NCBI GenBank assembly: GCA_947595585.1
Contig: CANQET010000005.1
Location: 59,467-123,466 of the forward strand
DNA: 64,000 bases
Source of the DNA: an uncultured Clostridia bacterium
Lineage (GTDB): Bacteria > Bacillota > Clostridia > Christensenellales > Borkfalkiaceae
Direction: 5' to 3'
A program made the position numbers and the translations under genes. The stretch's first letter is position 1. Every line of letters starts with the position of its first letter. Of the stretch, positions 33,986 to 43,090 are shown in pieces. The notes below the pieces were generated by a model. It was not told the origin of the DNA and made no database searches. It saw only the letters and a list, made by a program, of their open reading frames with translations.

Positions 33986-36865
33986 TTAAATAAATGTAAA
34001 TTTGATCTGCTTGAACCGATCGCCGAAGATCTTCTTGAGCCCGCTGCTCATGAACCCTTTGAAGCGCTGCGGGATGGTGACGTTCCGCACGGAAGTCACA
34101 TTTCCGAGGATGTAGTCTTCGATCTCCACGCCATTATGGATAATGAGCGTCTCGAGCCCGTCAAATCCATCGAGACCCGCCTGATAGATCCTCCCGCCCG
34201 TGATCTCGATCGTCTTGACGGGATGAAAACGGAAATCCTCGACATCTTTTTTTACAAACAGCGCATAGCAGAGCCTATAATCACCAAGCATCGGCGTTGT
34301 GAGATGTTCGACTGTGCAGCCCGTAAGGCACCTTTCGTTTTCTTTTACTACGAGCCGCGGCGGAAGCACGAGTTCGGCAAGCGTACAGCCCGAAAATGCA
34401 CCTTCCCCGATCGAAGTGACGCTCTCGGGGATCGAGATCTGCGAAAGCGCGCATCCCTCGAATGCACCCGCGCCGATCCTCAGCATGCCGCTCGGGATAG
34501 AGATCGAGGTGAGATGATAGCATCCCGCAAAGGCCCTATCCTCGATCGATGTAACGCTCCCGTCCGCGGGGATCGTGCTGTTTTTGCAGCCCGAGATCAA
34601 CGCTTTTTGTGCCGTCGCTACCAAGCAGTTGCCGCTGCTATGGAAGATGGGATTCCCCTCTTCGACGGCGATCGTCACGAGTTCGCTGCAATTTGCAAAC
34701 GCGCTCCCTCCGATCGAGATCACCGATTTCGGGATCTTGAGCTCCAAAAGGCTCGAACAATTATAAAATGCGCAGTCCCCGATTTCGGTCAGCCCCTTCG
34801 GCAATACGACATGCTTCAGCAAAATGCATTCGCTGAATGCACTGTCGGGAATGCGCTTCACGTCTTTTCCGAAGACGACGGAGACAACGCTTTGCGGGAA
34901 AATTCTTTCCGCCGAGCTGCAGTCGACCGCATTCCATACGACCTCTTTCAAGGCGCCGCCTTGTAGCGGACTTCCCTCGAATGCCCCTTCGCCGATCTCC
35001 TCTACCCCCTCCGGGATGGTGATGCGATATAGCTTTGCGCACTCCGAAAACGCGTCCTCGCCGATCTCACGCAAGCTCTGCGGCAGGGAAACATCCGCAA
35101 GCTCGTCGCAGCATTCGAACGCCTCCCGCCCGATCGACGTTACGCCCTCGGGGATCGCGGCCCGCGCCAATTTTTCGCATCCGGAAAATGCCCAATCCCC
35201 GATCGAAGTGACGCTCGACGGGATCGTAATTGCGGTCAGTTCCTTGCAATCTCTGAAGGCGTCCTTTCCGATCGAAGTGACGCTCCCGTCCTCGGGAATG
35301 GTGCTGTTTTTGCACCCCATGATCAAAGTTTTGGCCTTGGTTTGGATGAGACAGTTGCCCGCGGCATGCAAGACGGGGTTCCCTTCCTCGACGGCGATGC
35401 TCGTCAGCGCACAGCCCGCAAAGGCGTCTTTCTCGATCGAAGCGACGCTGTTCGGGATCAGGACGTCGGTCGCGGTGCCCTTGTATTTTTTGAGGACGCC
35501 GCCTTCGATTTGGAACTGCAAAAGATATTCCTTGCGCTTGCTCTCTTCCGCGGAGCGCTTTCTGCTCTCCTCGAGACGGGCGCGCGCGGCTTCGAGACGC
35601 TTGCGCTGATCCTCTGCCATCGCCTCTTCTCTCTTGCGCTTCTCCTCTTCGGCTTTTTGGCGCCGTTCCTCCTCTTGCTTGCGGCGTTCTTCGAGCTGTC
35701 TGTGCCGCCGCTCGATCTCTTTTTGACGGCGCTCCTCCTCGGTCTGGTTCTTTTCCTCCTCCTCGGCCTTCCTCATCATGGCGAGAAGCTCTGCGGGGGA
35801 TAAATTTGCGGGGGAGGCCGCCGAAGCGCGCTCCCGCTCCATCTGTGCGAGCTTTTCTTTGAGTTCGGAAAACTCCCTGCTGCGTGCCTCTTCCTCGGCA
35901 CGGCGCTTTTTTTCTTCCGCCTCGCGGCGGGCCTTGGCGGCGGGCGTGTGGCGCTCGACGTAATCGGCAATGGCGGCGTAGGCCGTGGGCTTCGCAAGGT
36001 CGATACCCTGCAGCTTGCCGTTCCGCCCCGGCAGCTTTTCGATGGGCTTCCCGCGATAGACGAAGGTCACCGCGTCCCGTTCCTTTTCCTCGTTTGCGAT
36101 CATCGCCGAGAAGCGGGTATACTCATTCTTCACCCATTTGGTCTTTAAGTACTCCTCATCACTGCATACAATGAGCATGCACTCGGAGGTATAGAGCGCG
36201 TAAAGAATGTGCGCCTCGTAATCCGAACCCATGCGCTCGCCCATGATCGCTTCCGAATAGAAGGGGGTGTACCCCTTTTCTTTGAGGTAATTATAAATTC
36301 TCAAGGCCTCATGGCTATCTTGCGTGGTGCCGCCGTCTTCCGAGGAGACCTTCACACACAGGAAGCAGTCGTAATCGAGGCCGCTTTCTTTGAGTTCTTC
36401 GAAGCGGTCCCGAATTTCATCGATCTCCATGGCCCGTTCGCGATAGATCCGTTTCTGCTCCCGCGTGGCGAGCTCCACAGCCTTGAGATAGTTCTTATCC
36501 GCCGAGAAGACCTTCTCGGAGATCTCATGACAGATGGGCTGCAGACGAGGCGGGTCTGCGACTTCATCCTTGAGATATTGTACTTTATAGGTTGCAAGCG
36601 CCATGCCGAAGTAGGCTTCGGGCTCCTCTTTATCGAGCTCGGCGGCCTTCTGATAGGCGCTTAAGGCGTCCTCGAATTTGCAGGTATCGAGGTCGTGCTC
36701 GCCCATGCGGAGGAAGGAGAGCGCGGCAGGAGAAGTCTCCTTTTTCGGGATCGTCCATACGTTCTTACAATAGGGGCAAGTGACGAGCCCGTTTTGCGCC
36801 TCCTCCGCCAAGGCGGTGAGCTGCGCTTCGCACGTTTTGCATTTGAAATCTTTCTGCACTTCCAT
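33986..36865 (-). CDS. Zinc-ribbon/TPR/TIR protein with coiled coil and BspA-type leucine-rich repeats
   Basis: 959 residues. Zinc ribbon CKTC...CPYC about 9-33; TPR-like helices about 47-150; TIR domain about 163-300 beginning YDCFLCVKVSSEDGGT, with SEAIMG and the TKWVKNEYTRF segment in which Trp 244 and Glu 248 match the W-x-x-x-E catalytic region of NAD-cleaving TIRs; a charged coiled coil about 311-465 (EEEKNQTEEERRQKEIERR and similar); then about 20 BspA/LRR_5 repeats to the end (TSIGKDAFRDCKELTAITIP type). No signal peptide, so it is cytoplasmic. The layout is NLR-like, with TIR effector and LRR sensor, but no NACHT/NB-ARC ATPase. Behind a full-consensus promoter. Ligand and role (defence or signalling) unknown. 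Confidence 0.9.
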   Translation of the reverse strand: MEVQKDFKCKTCEAQLTALAEEAQNGLVTCPYCKNVWTIPKKETSPAALSFLRMGEHDLDTCKFEDALSAYQKAAELDKEEPEAYFGMALATYKVQYLKDEVADPPRLQPICHEISEKVFSADKNYLKAVELATREQKRIYRERAMEIDEIRDRFEELKESGLDYDCFLCVKVSSEDGGTTQDSHEALRIYNYLKEKGYTPFYSEAIMGERMGSDYEAHILYALYTSECMLIVCSDEEYLKTKWVKNEYTRFSAMIANEEKERDAVTFVYRGKPIEKLPGRNGKLQGIDLAKPTAYAAIADYVERHTPAAKARREAEEKKRRAEEEARSREFSELKEKLAQMERERASAASPANLSPAELLAMMRKAEEEEKNQTEEERRQKEIERRHRQLEERRKQEEERRQKAEEEKRKREEAMAEDQRKRLEAARARLEESRKRSAEESKRKEYLLQFQIEGGVLKKYKGTATDVLIPNSVASIEKDAFAGCALTSIAVEEGNPVLHAAGNCLIQTKAKTLIMGCKNSTIPEDGSVTSIGKDAFRDCKELTAITIPSSVTSIGDWAFSGCEKLARAAIPEGVTSIGREAFECCDELADVSLPQSLREIGEDAFSECAKLYRITIPEGVEEIGEGAFEGSPLQGGALKEVVWNAVDCSSAERIFPQSVVSVVFGKDVKRIPDSAFSECILLKHVVLPKGLTEIGDCAFYNCSSLLELKIPKSVISIGGSAFANCSELVTIAVEEGNPIFHSSGNCLVATAQKALISGCKNSTIPADGSVTSIEDRAFAGCYHLTSISIPSGMLRIGAGAFEGCALSQISIPESVTSIGEGAFSGCTLAELVLPPRLVVKENERCLTGCTVEHLTTPMLGDYRLCYALFVKKDVEDFRFHPVKTIEITGGRIYQAGLDGFDGLETLIIHNGVEIEDYILGNVTSVRNVTIPQRFKGFMSSGLKKIFGDRFKQIKFTFI

Positions 36866-36894
36866 GATCGCACTCCCGAGGGAAAGATACTTTC

Positions 36895-36923
36895 ATTATA
36901 CTTCGCACAGAAAAAGATGTCAA
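36895..36923 (-). promoter_or_regulatory. Consensus promoter of the TIR-LRR gene
   Basis: Minus strand TTGACA (36918-36923), 17 bases, TATAAT (36895-36900): perfect sigma-A consensus. The gene is therefore likely expressed constitutively. Confidence 0.85.
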
Positions 36924-37036
36924 GAAAAATCGGCTTTTCGCCCCGCATCGGCCGCATCAAAGGGCGGAAGCGGCGCCGCTTTCCGAAAAAAATATCAAAT
37001 CTTGCAATTATTTTTCGTTTATTTTTCGTTTCCCCC

Positions 37037-37064
37037 TTGATTTTTGACGGGAATGTAGTATAAT
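37037..37064 (+). promoter_or_regulatory. Promoter of EF-G paralogue
   Basis: TTGATT (37037-37042), 16 bases, TATAAT (37059-37064). Leader of about 60 bases to the ATG at 37132. Confidence 0.65.
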
Positions 37065-37131
37065 GGAAATGAACGGGCTGCGCGCGGGAGCGGCAGATGA
37101 CCCGTATCCACACAATAAGGGGTATCCACCT

Positions 37132-39180
37132 ATGGACGTATCTGCAAAAAATATCCGCAATATCGCGGTCGTGGGGCACAGCGGCGAAGGCAAGACTTTG
37201 CTCTGTGAAGCCATGCTCTACAATGCCGGCGCGATCGAGCGCATGGGCAAGATCGAAAACGGCACCACCGTGTGCGATTTCGACGAACAGGAGATCGCGC
37301 GCGGATCTTCCGTATCCCTTGCCGTCGCATATCTCCTGTGGAAGGGCGTCAAGTTCAACCTGCTCGACGTCCCCGGGTTCTATGATTTCGAGGGGGAATT
37401 CATCTCCGCCATGCGCGCTGCGGGCGCCGCGCTCGTCGTCATGGGGGCGGGCGGCACCGTCACCGTGGGTGCGGAAAAGGCGATCGACTACTGCTTCAAG
37501 AACAAGAAGCCCATGATCGTCTTCATCAACGGCATGGATAAGGAAAATGCTGCCTACCACGGCACCGTACAGGCCCTTCAGGAGAAATACAAGGGCAAGA
37601 TCGCACCCATCCAGATCCCCGTCATGGAAGGGGAGAAGATGACGGGCTATATCAACGTCATCACGGGCACCGCATATAAGTTTGCGGATAAGGGCGTCGA
37701 GGAGATACCCGTCCCCGCGGCCTATCAGAGCGAGCTCGAAGAGATGCAGGCCCTCCTTCAAGAATCGGCGGCCGAGAACGACGAAACGCTCCTCGAGAAA
37801 TATTTCGAAGACGGCGCCCTCTCCGCAGAGGACACCGTGCTCGGGCTCAGAAAGGGCATCCAGAGCATCAGCGTCGTCCCCGTGCTCGCGGGCAGTGCGC
37901 TTGCCAATAAGGGCGTCATCAACCTCATGAACGAGATCGTGAATTACGTCCCCGAGGCGGCCGAGCGCGAAGGCCTTCCCGCGACCGATCTCAAGAGCAA
38001 GGAGCACATCCTCGTCGCATGCACGGAGAGCGCCCCCGCCGCCGCACAGGTCTTCAAGACGGCGGTCGACCCCTTCGTCGGCAAGATGAACTATATCCGC
38101 GTCTGCCGCGGCGTCCTCAAGACGGGCGCAGACGCCTATAATCCCAACACGGATACGACGGAGCGCATCAACTCGCTCTACCTCGCCCGCGGGAAGAAGC
38201 TCGAGCCCGTCACCTCGCTCACGGCGGGGGATATCGGCGTCGTCGCAAAGCTCACGAATACGGGCACGGGCGATACGCTCTGCGATCCCAATGCCCCCGT
38301 GCAGTTCGATCCGATCGTCTTCCCCGAACCCGTACTCGCGATGGCCGTCTCGGCGACCGTGCGCGGCAGCGAAGATAAAGTCTTCGGCGGCCTCCATCGC
38401 CTCAGCGAGGAAGATAAGAGCTTCCAGATCCGCAAGAACACCGAGACGGGCGAGACGCTCGCATGCGGGCAGGGCGAGATCCAGCTCGAGATCATCAAGC
38501 GCAAACTGAAGGCCAAGTTCGGCGCAGATGCCGAATTCACCACCCCCACCGTCGCCTACCGCGAGACGGTCACGGGCAAGGCGGAGGCCGAAGGCAAGCA
38601 TAAGAAACAGTCGGGCGGTGCAGGGCAGTTCGGCGTCGTCAACATCCGCTTCGAGCCGGGCGCCGCAGACGGCGTGTTTGAGTTCGTCGATGCCACGATC
38701 GGCGGCTCTGTCCCCAAGCAGTTCATTCCCGCCGTCGAGAAAGGCCTCCGCGAGGCCATTCAGAAGGGCGTGCTCGCAGGCTTCCCCATGGTCGACCTCA
38801 AGGCGACCCTCTTCGACGGCAAGTCTCACCCCGTCGATAGTAAGGAAGTTGCCTTCGTCTCCGCGGCAAAGCTCGCCTACGACGACGGCGTCCGCCGCGC
38901 GCGCCCCGTCATCCTCGAGCCCGTCTGCTCGATGAAGATCGTCGTGCCCGAACAGTATGTGGGCGACATCATGGGCGACCTCAATAAGCGCCGCGGCAGG
39001 ATCATCGGCATGGATACAGTGGACGGCTTGCAGGTCATCACCGCCGAAGCGCCCGAGGGCGAGATCCTCACCTATGCGACGAGCTTGCGCTCGATGACGC
39101 AGGGCAGGGGCAAATTCTCGCAGGAGTTCGCTCGCTACGAGCAGGCCCCCGAGAGCGTCCTCCAGAGTTTGAATAAGTAA
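37132..39180 (+). CDS. Elongation factor G-like GTPase (EF-G paralogue)
   Basis: 682 residues with all five EF-G domains. The G motifs differ from canonical EF-G: P-loop GHSGEGKT (canonical GHVDAGKT), switch II DVPGFYDFEGE (canonical DTPGHVDF), and NGMD in place of NKMD. Domain IV (GGSVPKQFIPAVEKGLREA, GFPMVDLKATLFDGKSH) and domain V (EPVCSMKIVVPEQYVGDIMGDLNKRRG) are well conserved. These traits match the EF-G2/EF-G-like paralogues common in Firmicutes, not the essential fusA in the str operon. No ribosomal genes are adjacent. ATG at 37132 has AAGGGG nine bases upstream. Confidence 0.92.
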   Translation: MDVSAKNIRNIAVVGHSGEGKTLLCEAMLYNAGAIERMGKIENGTTVCDFDEQEIARGSSVSLAVAYLLWKGVKFNLLDVPGFYDFEGEFISAMRAAGAALVVMGAGGTVTVGAEKAIDYCFKNKKPMIVFINGMDKENAAYHGTVQALQEKYKGKIAPIQIPVMEGEKMTGYINVITGTAYKFADKGVEEIPVPAAYQSELEEMQALLQESAAENDETLLEKYFEDGALSAEDTVLGLRKGIQSISVVPVLAGSALANKGVINLMNEIVNYVPEAAEREGLPATDLKSKEHILVACTESAPAAAQVFKTAVDPFVGKMNYIRVCRGVLKTGADAYNPNTDTTERINSLYLARGKKLEPVTSLTAGDIGVVAKLTNTGTGDTLCDPNAPVQFDPIVFPEPVLAMAVSATVRGSEDKVFGGLHRLSEEDKSFQIRKNTETGETLACGQGEIQLEIIKRKLKAKFGADAEFTTPTVAYRETVTGKAEAEGKHKKQSGGAGQFGVVNIRFEPGAADGVFEFVDATIGGSVPKQFIPAVEKGLREAIQKGVLAGFPMVDLKATLFDGKSHPVDSKEVAFVSAAKLAYDDGVRRARPVILEPVCSMKIVVPEQYVGDIMGDLNKRRGRIIGMDTVDGLQVITAEAPEGEILTYATSLRSMTQGRGKFSQEFARYEQAPESVLQSLNK

Positions 39181-39190
39181 TGATGCTTAT

Positions 39191-39223
39191 AAAATCACCT
39201 CGCCCGCGCGAGGTGATTTTTTT
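39191..39223 (+). terminator. Intrinsic terminator after EF-G paralogue
   Basis: AAATCACCTCGC, CC loop area, GCGAGGTGATTTTTTT: a long perfect stem with seven T residues, ten bases after the stop. Confidence 0.92.
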
Positions 39224-39245
39224 GTGCGACGAAGTTTGAGCCCGT

Positions 39246-39415
39246 CATATTCCGCCCACCCCCCTACCCCCCTCCAATGGAGGGGGTGGTATATACGTCA
39301 TTTCGAACGTAGTGAGAAATCTCAAGTAGAATTGAGACTAAGGCGATTCTTCGACAAGCTCAGAATGACGTAATTAGAACGAGATTCCTCCTCCCTACGG
39401 TCGTCGGAATGACGT
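39246..39415. repeat. C-rich hairpin and CGTCATTTCGAAC repeat
   Basis: CCCTCCAATGGAGGG hairpin module at 39257-39288, then a CGTCATTTCGAACG element (39297-39415) with arms GAGAAATCTC and GAGATTCCTC and an internal TTCTTCGACAAGCTCAGAAT segment. No gene. Confidence 0.8.
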
Positions 39416-39430
39416 GGTCGGTAACCGTCA

Positions 39431-39548
39431 AACTGCGGAGAAGCAAGCAAGACAAGCAATAGCGAGGCTTTTCGCAGGGAGTGTACTTGAACGTACACGA
39501 CCAAGAAAAACGTAGCATGACACAGTATTGCGCCGCTTATCCGCAGTT
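39431..39548. repeat. 118-bp element with terminal inverted repeats, copy 1
   Basis: Ends are AACTGCGGAGAAGC (39431-39444) and GCTTATCCGCAGTT (39535-39548), reverse complements at 13 of 14 positions. Inside is a perfect hairpin GTGTAC-TTGAAC-GTACAC (39481-39498) and a CCAAGAAAAACGTAGCATGA segment. A near-identical copy is at 45360-45476. Both copies lie just before an intrinsic terminator. It has no coding capacity, so it is either a MITE-like element or a structured RNA. Confidence 0.7.
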
Positions 39549-39575
39549 CGCTCTTACGAAGTCCAAACAAGCAAG

Positions 39576-39605
39576 AAAAAACCGCACATGGGGTGCGGTT
39601 TTTTT
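39576..39605. terminator. Bidirectional terminator before fourth kinase gene
   Basis: AAAAACCGCAC, ATGGG loop, GTGCGGTTTTTTT. It lies at the 3' end of the minus-strand kinase gene (stop at 39608) and directly follows the 118-bp element. Confidence 0.88.
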
Positions 39606-39607
39606 GT

Positions 39608-42600
39608 TTAAGCAAGTACTTTCTCGAGGAGAGAAAGCATTGCATCGATATCGATCGGCTTCGCCAAATGCCCGTTCATGCCCGCGGAGAAGGCGAGGTT
39701 CTTATCCTCCTCGAAGGCGTTTGCCGTCATGGCGATGATGGGGATCTTCGCCCTCCCCTCGTCTTCGAGGGCACGGATCTTTTCGGTCGCCTCATAGCCG
39801 TTCATGATGGGCATCTGCACGTCCATGAGGATGACGTCGTAGGTCCCCGCCGCGGCGCTTTCCAGCATATCGCAGGCGATCTTGCCGTTTTCGGCACAGG
39901 CGACCTCGAAGCCCGCTTCCTGCAAGATCTCCACGGCGATCTCGCGGTTGAGCTCGTTGTCCTCGGCGAGGAGGACGCGCTTGCCCGCAAAGCTCTTCTC
40001 GGCCTTTTGCGGCTCCTCTTTGGGGGCAACCTTTCCGAGGCTCCGCTCGAGGGCGCGGTGCAGGTCGGAGGCGAAGAGCGGCTTGCTGAGGAAGCCCGTC
40101 ACGCCCGCGGAGCGCGCATCCTGTTCGATATCCGTCCAATCGTAGGCCGACATCAGGATGATGGGCGAATCGTCGCCGATGATCGCGCGGATCTGGCGTA
40201 CGGTGGTGATGCCGTCCATATCGGGCATCGACCAATCGATGATGTAGACTTCGAAGGGGTGCCCGAGCTCGATCGCCTCGGTCGTGCGGACGACGGCTTC
40301 CTTGCCCGTGACCGTCCACTCGGCGTGCATGCCGATCTTGCGGAGCATCTTGGAGACGCTCTGGCAGGAGATGAGGTCGTCGTCGACGACGAGGGCGTAG
40401 AGATCGCGAAGCTCGGCGAGCGAGAATTCCTCGGGGGCGCTGTCGGCAAATCTGAGCTCGAGGGAGACGGTGAATTCCGTCCCCTTGCCCTGTTCGCTCT
40501 CCACCGAGATGGTGCCGCCCATGATATCGACGATGTTCTTGGTGATCGCCATCCCGAGCCCGGTGCCCTGTATCCCGCTCACCGTGGAATTGCGCTCGCG
40601 GGTGAAGGGGTCGAAGACCGTCTTCATGAACTCCTTGCTCATGCCGATGCCCGTATCGCTCACGATGAACTCATACCCGCCGTATCCCGCACGTTCGCAG
40701 GGCTTTTGCACGATTTTAATGAATACAGACCCCCCGCTCGGCGTGAATTTGATGGCGTTGGACGTGAGGTTCAGAAGGATCTGATTGAGGCGAAGTTTAT
40801 CGCAATAGACTTCCTCGTGCGTCACGTCGACGGTATCGATGAACAGCTCGAGGTTCTTGGCGTGGATATCCGATTGGATGATGTTGCGAAGGCCCTGCAG
40901 AATATCCGCAAGGTTCTCGGGGCGGTCTTCGATATGCACCTTGCCCGATTCGATCCTGCTCATATCGAGGACGTCGTTGATGAGGGAGAGCAGGTGGTTG
41001 GAAGCCTGCGAGATCTTCGTGAGATAGTCGAGCGCACGGTCGCGGTTGTCGAGATGGGTCGTCGCGAGCGCCGTAAAGCCGATGATGGCGTTCATGGGCG
41101 TACGGATATCGTGCGACATATTGTTGAGGAAGGTCGTCTTGGAGCGGTTGGCGGCGTCGGCGGCGTGCAGGGCCTCGGAGAGCTCCTCCTTCTGCTGTTC
41201 GAGCTGTTCGGCCGCTTCATCGGCGGCGCGGAGGGCTTCGGAGAGCTCCTCTTTTTGCTGTTCGAGCTGGGAAGTCGCCGCGGCGATGCGCCTTTGCAAC
41301 TGGCGCTGGTTATACGTACGCACGATGAGCATGGCGATCGCAAAGAGCAGCAGGCACACCCCCGCCACGAGCACGGCGATGTATACGGGATTGCGGTGCA
41401 AAAAGTCGAAGAGACCCCCCTCTGCCGCGGGGCGGAACTTGCTGACTTCCGCCGTGACCGCCGCCGAGGCCGCCGTGCGGTCGAAGGCCGCAACGCACTT
41501 GTTGAGAAGCGACAAAAGGGCGATCTCCCCCTCCGCGCGTACGCCGAGGGCGTAGTTCGTCGAAGCCTCGCCGATGAGTTCGGAGGTGAGTACGTTCCGC
41601 GTATCCTCCCAGATGAAGAGCTCGGCGACGTAGGAAAGCGCGATCGTCGCATCGCTCTCCCCCTTCTTCACCGCATCGATGCTCTCTTTCAGCGTATCAT
41701 ACGGATCGATGCGGACGTTGGGACCGACGTAATCCGCAAGATAGTGGGAATAGGAGTTATCGGCATATCGGATGACCGCCATGCTCCCGATATCGCCCGT
41801 GTGGTCCCGCCGTTTGATGAGGGTATGGGTGGAATTGAAGTAGCTGTCCGTGAGTTTGTAGCCGTCCGTCTCGGCGATGGAGAAGTCCTCGGCGAAGTCG
41901 ATGACGATATCCGCGCTGTGCTCCGCCCGCTTTGCGGCATATTCCGCACGGCCTTTCACTTGGACATATTCGTATTCGAAGGGGAGGGAGAGGCTCGAGA
42001 CCATCCGCGCGAAGATGGCGGGGAAGATGCCGCTTGCCTTGCCGTCCGCATCGAAATAGGAATATGGGCGGCGATCGGGATTCATGAGCACGGTGAGCTT
42101 CTTGCCCGACGCCGCGAGGTCCTCGAGGTAGCTCCTCTCCTTCGCATCGAGGATGACGCTGCCCTTGCTGTCCGTCGAATAATATTTGTTCTGCAAGACG
42201 TTCCGCCAATCGGGCTCCTGAAGGTCCATCGCCTCGATGGCCTCATCGATCTCCTGCATGAGCGCGATGCCCTCTTCATCGCGGCGGGTGCAGGCGTAGA
42301 AGGGACTGGAATCGATGGATTCGATGAGCCATTCGTTCTCGAGGGCGCGGAGGCTGCTCGTGACGATACCATCCACCTCTTTGTTTTTCAGCGCGACGCG
42401 AAGATCGGCCTCGGTGGCGTAGATCTCTTGAAAATCGCAGGAAAAGCCGTGTTCCGCGGCAAAATCTTTGAATACTTGGTTCGCCGAATTGCTTATGAGC
42501 ATCCCCACTTTGAGGCCGTTATACGTCGCATAATTGCCCTTTTCGACGGTCTCGTTCCCCGCCCGCACCGTGAAGATGGTGGACTTGGTGCCGATGTTCT

Positions 42601-42967
42601 CGGCGGAGAAGCAGAACTTCTCCTCGCGTTCGGCATTCCGGGAGACGGAGGTGACAAGGTCTACTTCCCCCGCTTCGAGCATCTGCAGGCATTCGTCGTA
42701 TGTCGCATCGTAGCCGATGTAATCATACGCCCAGCCCGCATGGCGTGCAAGGTGCTGCAGGAAGTCGTAGCCGTAGCCGCTGCGCCGCTTGACGGGCGCC
42801 TCGCCCTCCTTGGAGGCAGCCTCCTCTTCGTCGTGATAGCCCGAAAAGGCAAAGTACCCCACGCGGACGGTGCTCGGGGCGGCATGCGCAAACGTGACGC
42901 CCGCGGGAAGCACGAAGGCCATGGTAAGCACGAAGGCGAGGATCGCAGACCGGATCTTTGTTTTCAT
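39608..42967 (-). CDS. Hybrid histidine kinase with two fused periplasmic-binding domains
   Basis: 1119 residues. Signal peptide about 1-29 (cut after AHA); first SBP_bac_3 domain about 34-265 (VRVGYFAFSGYH, GYGYDFLQHLA, GEVDLVTSVSR); second about 290-515 (LTVLMNPDRRPYSYFDADGK, LKESIDAVKKGESDATIALS); TM about 527-549; a coiled coil in which QLEQQKEELSEAL is present twice (568-579 and 588-600); HisKA with His 619 ([17 protein letters not shown]); HATPase; receivers with YIIDWSMPDMDG and LMDVQMPIMNGYEA. It resembles BvgS/EvgS-type sensors in its Venus-flytrap pair but has two receivers and no HPt domain. Ligand may be an amino acid, as usual for this fold, but this is unproven. Monocistronic. 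Confidence 0.93.
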   Translation of the reverse strand: MKTKIRSAILAFVLTMAFVLPAGVTFAHAAPSTVRVGYFAFSGYHDEEEAASKEGEAPVKRRSGYGYDFLQHLARHAGWAYDYIGYDATYDECLQMLEAGEVDLVTSVSRNAEREEKFCFSAENIGTKSTIFTVRAGNETVEKGNYATYNGLKVGMLISNSANQVFKDFAAEHGFSCDFQEIYATEADLRVALKNKEVDGIVTSSLRALENEWLIESIDSSPFYACTRRDEEGIALMQEIDEAIEAMDLQEPDWRNVLQNKYYSTDSKGSVILDAKERSYLEDLAASGKKLTVLMNPDRRPYSYFDADGKASGIFPAIFARMVSSLSLPFEYEYVQVKGRAEYAAKRAEHSADIVIDFAEDFSIAETDGYKLTDSYFNSTHTLIKRRDHTGDIGSMAVIRYADNSYSHYLADYVGPNVRIDPYDTLKESIDAVKKGESDATIALSYVAELFIWEDTRNVLTSELIGEASTNYALGVRAEGEIALLSLLNKCVAAFDRTAASAAVTAEVSKFRPAAEGGLFDFLHRNPVYIAVLVAGVCLLLFAIAMLIVRTYNQRQLQRRIAAATSQLEQQKEELSEALRAADEAAEQLEQQKEELSEALHAADAANRSKTTFLNNMSHDIRTPMNAIIGFTALATTHLDNRDRALDYLTKISQASNHLLSLINDVLDMSRIESGKVHIEDRPENLADILQGLRNIIQSDIHAKNLELFIDTVDVTHEEVYCDKLRLNQILLNLTSNAIKFTPSGGSVFIKIVQKPCERAGYGGYEFIVSDTGIGMSKEFMKTVFDPFTRERNSTVSGIQGTGLGMAITKNIVDIMGGTISVESEQGKGTEFTVSLELRFADSAPEEFSLAELRDLYALVVDDDLISCQSVSKMLRKIGMHAEWTVTGKEAVVRTTEAIELGHPFEVYIIDWSMPDMDGITTVRQIRAIIGDDSPIILMSAYDWTDIEQDARSAGVTGFLSKPLFASDLHRALERSLGKVAPKEEPQKAEKSFAGKRVLLAEDNELNREIAVEILQEAGFEVACAENGKIACDMLESAAAGTYDVILMDVQMPIMNGYEATEKIRALEDEGRAKIPIIAMTANAFEEDKNLAFSAGMNGHLAKPIDIDAMLSLLEKVLA

Positions 42968-43002
42968 ACGTTCTTTCTTCCGATGAATAGATAGTTAGGT
43001 TT

Positions 43003-43031
43003 AGTATATCATATTCGGCGAGTGCCGTCAA
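43003..43031 (-). promoter_or_regulatory. Promoter of fourth kinase gene
   Basis: Minus strand TTGACG (43026-43031), 17 bases, TATACT (43003-43008), extended by TGA. Leader about 28 bases. Confidence 0.72.
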
Positions 43032-43090
43032 CGGTTTGCGCGGCCGCAAGATGCGCGTTTTGCGATCTTCTCCCCGAAGATCCCGAAGTT

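Noticed and set aside
37063..37131. Upstream ATG for the EF-G paralogue
   Set aside because: It overlaps the -10 box and lacks a ribosome site; the ATG at 37132 begins the conserved NIRNIAVVGHSG segment.
36661..38829. 722-codon minus-strand frame over the EF-G paralogue
   Set aside because: Antisense to a conserved GTPase; no similarity to known proteins.
39593..42994. Long plus-strand frame opposite the fourth kinase
   Set aside because: Antisense shadow of a gene with clear HisKA, HATPase and REC motifs.
43058..43084. GATCTTC hairpin as terminator of the hydrolase gene
   Set aside because: A stem of seven pairs exists but there is no U tract; the promoter of the kinase gene lies just beyond, so the evidence is too weak to list it as a feature.
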